Shown: piece by piece, positions 32,518 through 34,992 of the stretch
Numbering within the stretch: position 1 is the stretch's first letter
Layout of the letters: each line of letters begins with the position of its first letter
Program-made: the position numbers and the translations under genes
The notes under the pieces: generated by a model
What the model saw: only the letters and a program-made list of their open reading frames with translations
What the model was told of the DNA's origin: nothing
The model's database searches: none
NCBI GenBank assembly: GCA_027492915.1
Contig: JAPUDW010000428.1
Location: 1-34,992, forward strand
DNA: 34,992 bases
Direction of reading: 5' to 3'
Source of the DNA: Bacteroidota bacterium
GTDB lineage: Bacteria > Chloroflexota > Anaerolineae > Aggregatilineales > Phototrophicaceae

Positions 32518-33834
32518 TTAGTCGCCAGCCGCCGGTTCACTTTGTTGTGCTGGCAAACGCGGCACAGCCTCACCTGCCACATCCTGACCAATCTGGTCGC
32601 CAATGACGTTGGTCAGCGGCTTCATCACCTTACGCCGGACATCGCGGCGGCGGGGTTGGAAGCCTTCTTTGTGGGTCAAGGTAATCGCACCGACCATTGC
32701 GGCCAGCAGCAGAATAGCGATCAGTTGGAAGGGCAGCATGTACTTGCTAAACAGTAAATTACCAATCGACTGCGGGCTACCAAACGGTTCAACGGCCTTA
32801 TCCACCAAGGGAATAGCGACGTTGCGTGTGCTGCCATCCAGCAATTCTTCGGTTCCAATCACCAGCAGTTGCGATGTATCGCGCTTAATGGTGTAAACTT
32901 CGAGATTGTTCAGGTTCGCCACGCGCAGCAGTTTGCTATAGTCAGGCTGGTTCGCGTCCACTTCGGTGAACACCCACGAACGCTGGGTCGCATCTTCGCT
33001 GATGAGTGGCAGCTCGACCAACGCGCCCGGTTGAATATCGGCCTGAATAATTCGGTCATCACGCAGCGACAAATTCGTTTCAGCGTTATCCGAATCAGCA
33101 CCGAAGTCAATCAGGTTCAAAGGCTTATCATAACCGTTGAAAATAGCGACCCGTGCTGTCCGCGCATCCACCGATTCGACATTGCTTTCGACAAGGCTGA
33201 CAGTCGGCGGGGTGCTTTTCGTACCGCCATAAGCAACTGCGGTATAAGCGTTTGCCTGACGTGTGGTTTCACCAGAGAGCGAGAAGTTCACCGTCTGCAC
33301 AACATCAGTTGTACCGGCGGGGTTCAAGGTCACTGTGTAATCACCCGGCTCAACTGGTTGAAAACTAGTCGCCTTACCGAAGGCCAAATTGCTTGCAAAC
33401 AACTCGCCATTGGCGTACACATCCACGGCTCCGGCATACGGCGCGGCATGAACCACGCGCAGTTCCGGTTGGCGATTGATCGTACCATTCAGGTCAATTT
33501 TGCCGGTGCTGATGCTGTAGAACGACACCACCGCGAATGACACACCTAAAGCGGTTGCGACAATTTCTAACCAGCGGAAACGGCGTACCGGCAAGGTTGT
33601 TTTTTCTGCCCCTAAGAGCATGATTACAAATAAGAACAACACCATAATCGCCCCGGCGTATACAGCAATTTGTATCATCGCAAGGAAAGGTGCGTCCAAC
33701 ATCAGGTACAACAGCGCAACACAGGCAAAGTTCACAATGAGGAACAGTGCGCTGTGGACGGCGTTATCGCTCAACAGCATAAATACTGCCGCGAATACTG
33801 CCATACCCATCACAATAATAAACAGTGCTTCCAT
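32518..33834 (-). CDS. nuoJ: NADH-quinone oxidoreductase subunit J with DUF4397-like insertion
   Basis: The protein is 438 residues; ordinary NuoJ is about 170-200. Residues 1-108 hold four helices: the start with MEALFIIVMGMAVFAAVFMLL, SALFLIVNFACVALLYLML, IQIAVYAGAIMVLFLFVIMLLGAEK (the highly conserved NuoJ helix) and WLEIVATALGVSFAVVSFYSI. The fifth, SKYMLPFQLIAILLLAAMVGAITLTHK, is at 363-389. Between them residues about 110-357 form an insertion. Its first half (124-210) starts LRVVHAAPYAGAVDVYANGE and contains LAFGKATSFQPVEPGDYTVTLNPAG, the clear pattern of DUF4397 beta-sandwich domains. Residues 226-345 may be a second, diverged copy. Basic residues in the loop before helix 4 and in the C-terminal tail (PRRRDVRRK) put the insertion on the outer face. 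The C-terminus is about 50 residues longer than usual. Confidence 0.93.
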   Translation of the reverse strand: MEALFIIVMGMAVFAAVFMLLSDNAVHSALFLIVNFACVALLYLMLDAPFLAMIQIAVYAGAIMVLFLFVIMLLGAEKTTLPVRRFRWLEIVATALGVSFAVVSFYSISTGKIDLNGTINRQPELRVVHAAPYAGAVDVYANGELFASNLAFGKATSFQPVEPGDYTVTLNPAGTTDVVQTVNFSLSGETTRQANAYTAVAYGGTKSTPPTVSLVESNVESVDARTARVAIFNGYDKPLNLIDFGADSDNAETNLSLRDDRIIQADIQPGALVELPLISEDATQRSWVFTEVDANQPDYSKLLRVANLNNLEVYTIKRDTSQLLVIGTEELLDGSTRNVAIPLVDKAVEPFGSPQSIGNLLFSKYMLPFQLIAILLLAAMVGAITLTHKEGFQPRRRDVRRKVMKPLTNVIGDQIGQDVAGEAVPRLPAQQSEPAAGD

Positions 33835-33908
33835 ATGGTATTCTCACTATTGGATGCTGACTGCCAACGTTTGTGCAGTTTAGCGCAAACTACGTCAGAC
33901 TTCAAATC

Positions 33909-34025
33909 TCAAAACACACAATTAGGGGCGGATTTTAACACCGCCCCTGCTATTCCCTCAATCAATTGGAGACCCAACTTACCACCCACATCGTACAGCG
34001 CGAACGGATAAGTTGACGACTCCAT
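33909..34025 (-). CDS. Possible 38-residue protein between nuoI and nuoJ
   Basis: An ATG at 34025 with GAGG five bases upstream opens a 38-codon frame (MESSTYPFALYDVGGKLG at its start) in the otherwise unusually wide 235-base nuoI-nuoJ gap. No family is recognised. Part of the frame coincides with an inverted repeat at 33924-33948, so it may instead be a non-coding element. Confidence 0.28.
   Translation of the reverse strand: MESSTYPFALYDVGGKLGLQLIEGIAGAVLKSAPNCVF
33924..33948. other. GC-rich inverted repeat in the nuoI-nuoJ gap
   Basis: AGGGGCGG and CCGCCCCT form a perfect 8-base stem around a nine-base loop. On the minus strand the left arm and loop start (GGGGCGGTGT) match the hairpin between nuoM and nuoN. 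No U-tract follows, so a processing or RNA-stability stem is more likely than a terminator. Confidence 0.5.
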
Positions 34026-34038
34026 TTAAGCCTCATAT

Positions 34039-34056
34039 CTGCTGACCGGTCAGCAG
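34039..34056. promoter_or_regulatory. Perfect 18-base palindrome after nuoI
   Basis: CTGCTGACCGGTCAGCAG is a perfect 9-plus-9 palindrome 13 bases beyond the nuoI stop. It could be a dimeric regulator site or, in RNA, a seven-pair stem with a CCGG loop. There is no U-tract. Confidence 0.45.
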
Positions 34057-34069
34057 GTTACGCGCCATG

Positions 34070-34564
34070 CTAGAGCGGGTTTTGCATATCCGGTATCGAG
34101 CGTGTGTAAACGCCCTTTTCCACCGTTTGTGGCGTATCCGGCTTGCCTTCCGGCGGCGGGTCAATCAGCATATCCTTGGTAAAAATCGCGTCGCGGCGGT
34201 CGGTGAAGCTCATGCGATGTTCATGCCCCAGCACAATGGCCTCGGTCGGGCAAGCATCTTCGCAGTAGCCACAGAAAATGCAGCGCAGCATGTTAATTTC
34301 GTAGGTCTTGGCATAACGTTCGCCGGGGCTGTAACGCTCCTCGTCCGTATTCTCTGCTGCCTCAACCCAGATCGCGTCCGCAGGGCATGAAGCCGCGCAT
34401 AACGCGCAACCGATACACTTCTCCAAGCCGTTGTCGTAGCGCTTGAGTTCGTGCCGTCCCTTATAGCGTTCAGAAAATTCCTGCACCTGTTCTGGATATT
34501 GAATCGTAACGGGTGTTTCCAGCAGGTGCTTAAATGTTGTTGCAAAACCGCGTATGACGTTCAT
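34070..34564 (-). CDS. nuoI: NADH-quinone oxidoreductase subunit I
   Basis: The protein is 164 residues. GAGGAG lies 11 bases before ATG 34564. NuoI carries iron-sulfur clusters N6a and N6b in the peripheral arm, passing electrons towards N2 and quinone. Both 4Fe-4S motifs are complete: Cys50, 53, 56 and 60 (CIGCALCAASCP) and Cys95, 98, 101 and 105 (CIFCGYCEDACP). The length and order of segments are normal, with a somewhat long C-terminal tail (residues 130-164). It is followed by nuoJ after an unusually wide gap. Confidence 0.97.
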   Translation of the reverse strand: MNVIRGFATTFKHLLETPVTIQYPEQVQEFSERYKGRHELKRYDNGLEKCIGCALCAASCPADAIWVEAAENTDEERYSPGERYAKTYEINMLRCIFCGYCEDACPTEAIVLGHEHRMSFTDRRDAIFTKDMLIDPPPEGKPDTPQTVEKGVYTRSIPDMQNPL

Positions 34565-34602
34565 CTTCTAAAACACTCCTCAACCCGTTTGGTTCAATTG
34601 AT

Positions 34603-34630
34603 CGGGGTGAATAGCAGCCTACCCACCCCG
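34603..34630. other. Hairpin upstream of nuoI
   Basis: CGGGGTG (34603-34609) pairs with CACCCCG (34624-34630) across a 14-base loop, in the gap between nuoI and the preceding gene. No U-tract follows on the minus strand. Confidence 0.35.
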
Positions 34631-34643
34631 CAGTGATCGTCTA

Positions 34644-34992
34644 CTACTTAGCCTTCTTCTCGCGGATCTTGGCGAGCATGGCTTCCTTGTCGAACTTCGG
34701 CTTGGCACCAGCGGCTGGCTTGGGCGCGTCCGCAGCAGGCGCAGCAGCTACCGGAGGTGCAGCCGTTTCAGCCGCTACAACGGTTGGCGCCGCAGCTACA
34801 GCTTCAACTGCCGGAGCAGCTTTCTTGACCGATGCGGCTATCGTCTTTTGGGCGGGTAAAGCCTCGCCACCGAACGTACCGTACTGCTTGGCAAAGGTAA
34901 CGCTGGGGTTTTCCGGCTTCTTCGGTGCTTCCGGCTCAACATAATTTGGGCTGGTCGCCGCAATCTTTTGCAGTTGGTCAATGGCGAAAGAC
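34644..34992 (-). CDS. C-terminal tail of the gene upstream of nuoI (cut by window edge)
   Basis: 116 residues are visible, ending at TAG 34644 with a second TAG directly after it. They start SFAIDQLQKIAATSPNYVEP, then PKKPENPSVTFAKQYGTFGGEAL. An Ala/Pro/Val-rich stretch of about 45 residues follows, then a basic end FDKEAMLAKIREKKAK. No catalytic motif or membrane helix is visible. In common operon order nuoH precedes nuoI, so this could be an unusual tail of NuoH, or a separate subunit. The identity is open. The tail is probably soluble and flexible. Confidence 0.7.
   Translation of the reverse strand, partial: SFAIDQLQKIAATSPNYVEPEAPKKPENPSVTFAKQYGTFGGEALPAQKTIAASVKKAAPAVEAVAAAPTVVAAETAAPPVAAAPAADAPKPAAGAKPKFDKEAMLAKIREKKAK

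Noticed and set aside
32869-33540. 223-codon plus-strand frame opposite the NuoJ insertion
   Set aside because: Considered as evidence that the insertion is a separate gene, but the nuoJ frame is continuous through it and gives a sensible beta domain.

Overview
The window is a moderately GC-rich stretch of bacterial chromosome with no phage, plasmid, insertion-sequence or CRISPR signature. The style fits a member of the Chloroflexota (Anaerolineae-like): a nuoI-J-K-L-M-N run, many secreted beta-propeller proteins, membrane-anchored proteins with Glu/Ala/Thr-rich linkers, a TIR-domain protein starting with an RIFISYRRSDS-type motif, and dispersed palindromes in the gaps between genes. The taxonomic guess is inference. 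No marker gene here fixes it.

Layout. 1-353: 5' part of a TIR-domain gene (minus). 418-4100: minus-strand genes for surface or secreted proteins (YceI-like, ScyD/ScyE-like propeller, a short pro-domain-like protein and a trypsin-fold serine peptidase). 4351-6026: a lipoprotein and a membrane protein (plus). 6312-8273: an ABC exporter half-transporter. 8274-8967: non-coding, repeat-rich. 8968-10519: small genes including a VapBC-type toxin-antitoxin pair. 10589-13256: a secreted propeller protein, peptidyl-tRNA hydrolase fused to a DUF2087 domain, and a LysE-family exporter. 13537-15372: a lipoprotein sugar/sorbosone dehydrogenase-like propeller with a C-terminal cytochrome c. 15416-19422: a small membrane protein and the repair-coupling factor Mfd. 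19423-21134: a CoA-binding protein among long repeat-rich gaps. 21135-24310: YbaK deacylase, macro-domain protein, MarR regulator, FHA protein and a membrane protein, around an AT-rich gap. 24326-26244: two tandem EamA transporters. 26336-34992: the distal part of a complex I operon on the minus strand, transcribed nuoI to nuoN, preceded by the 3' end of another gene.

The most unusual feature is the complex I block. NuoJ is 438 residues instead of about 170-200, because about 245 residues starting with a DUF4397-like beta-sandwich sit between its last two membrane helices, probably on the outer face of the membrane. NuoL is 835 residues instead of about 610-660 and carries two His-rich insertions. 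NuoK, NuoM, NuoN and NuoI look ordinary and keep their key charged or cysteine residues, so the complex is expected to work as a proton pump with extra domains. GC hairpins occur in several gaps of this operon, one of them with a U-tract between nuoM and nuoN. A clear intrinsic terminator follows nuoN.

Other points of interest are the Pth-DUF2087 fusion, a separate gene copy of the peptidase N-terminal domain, and two families of dispersed palindromic repeats.
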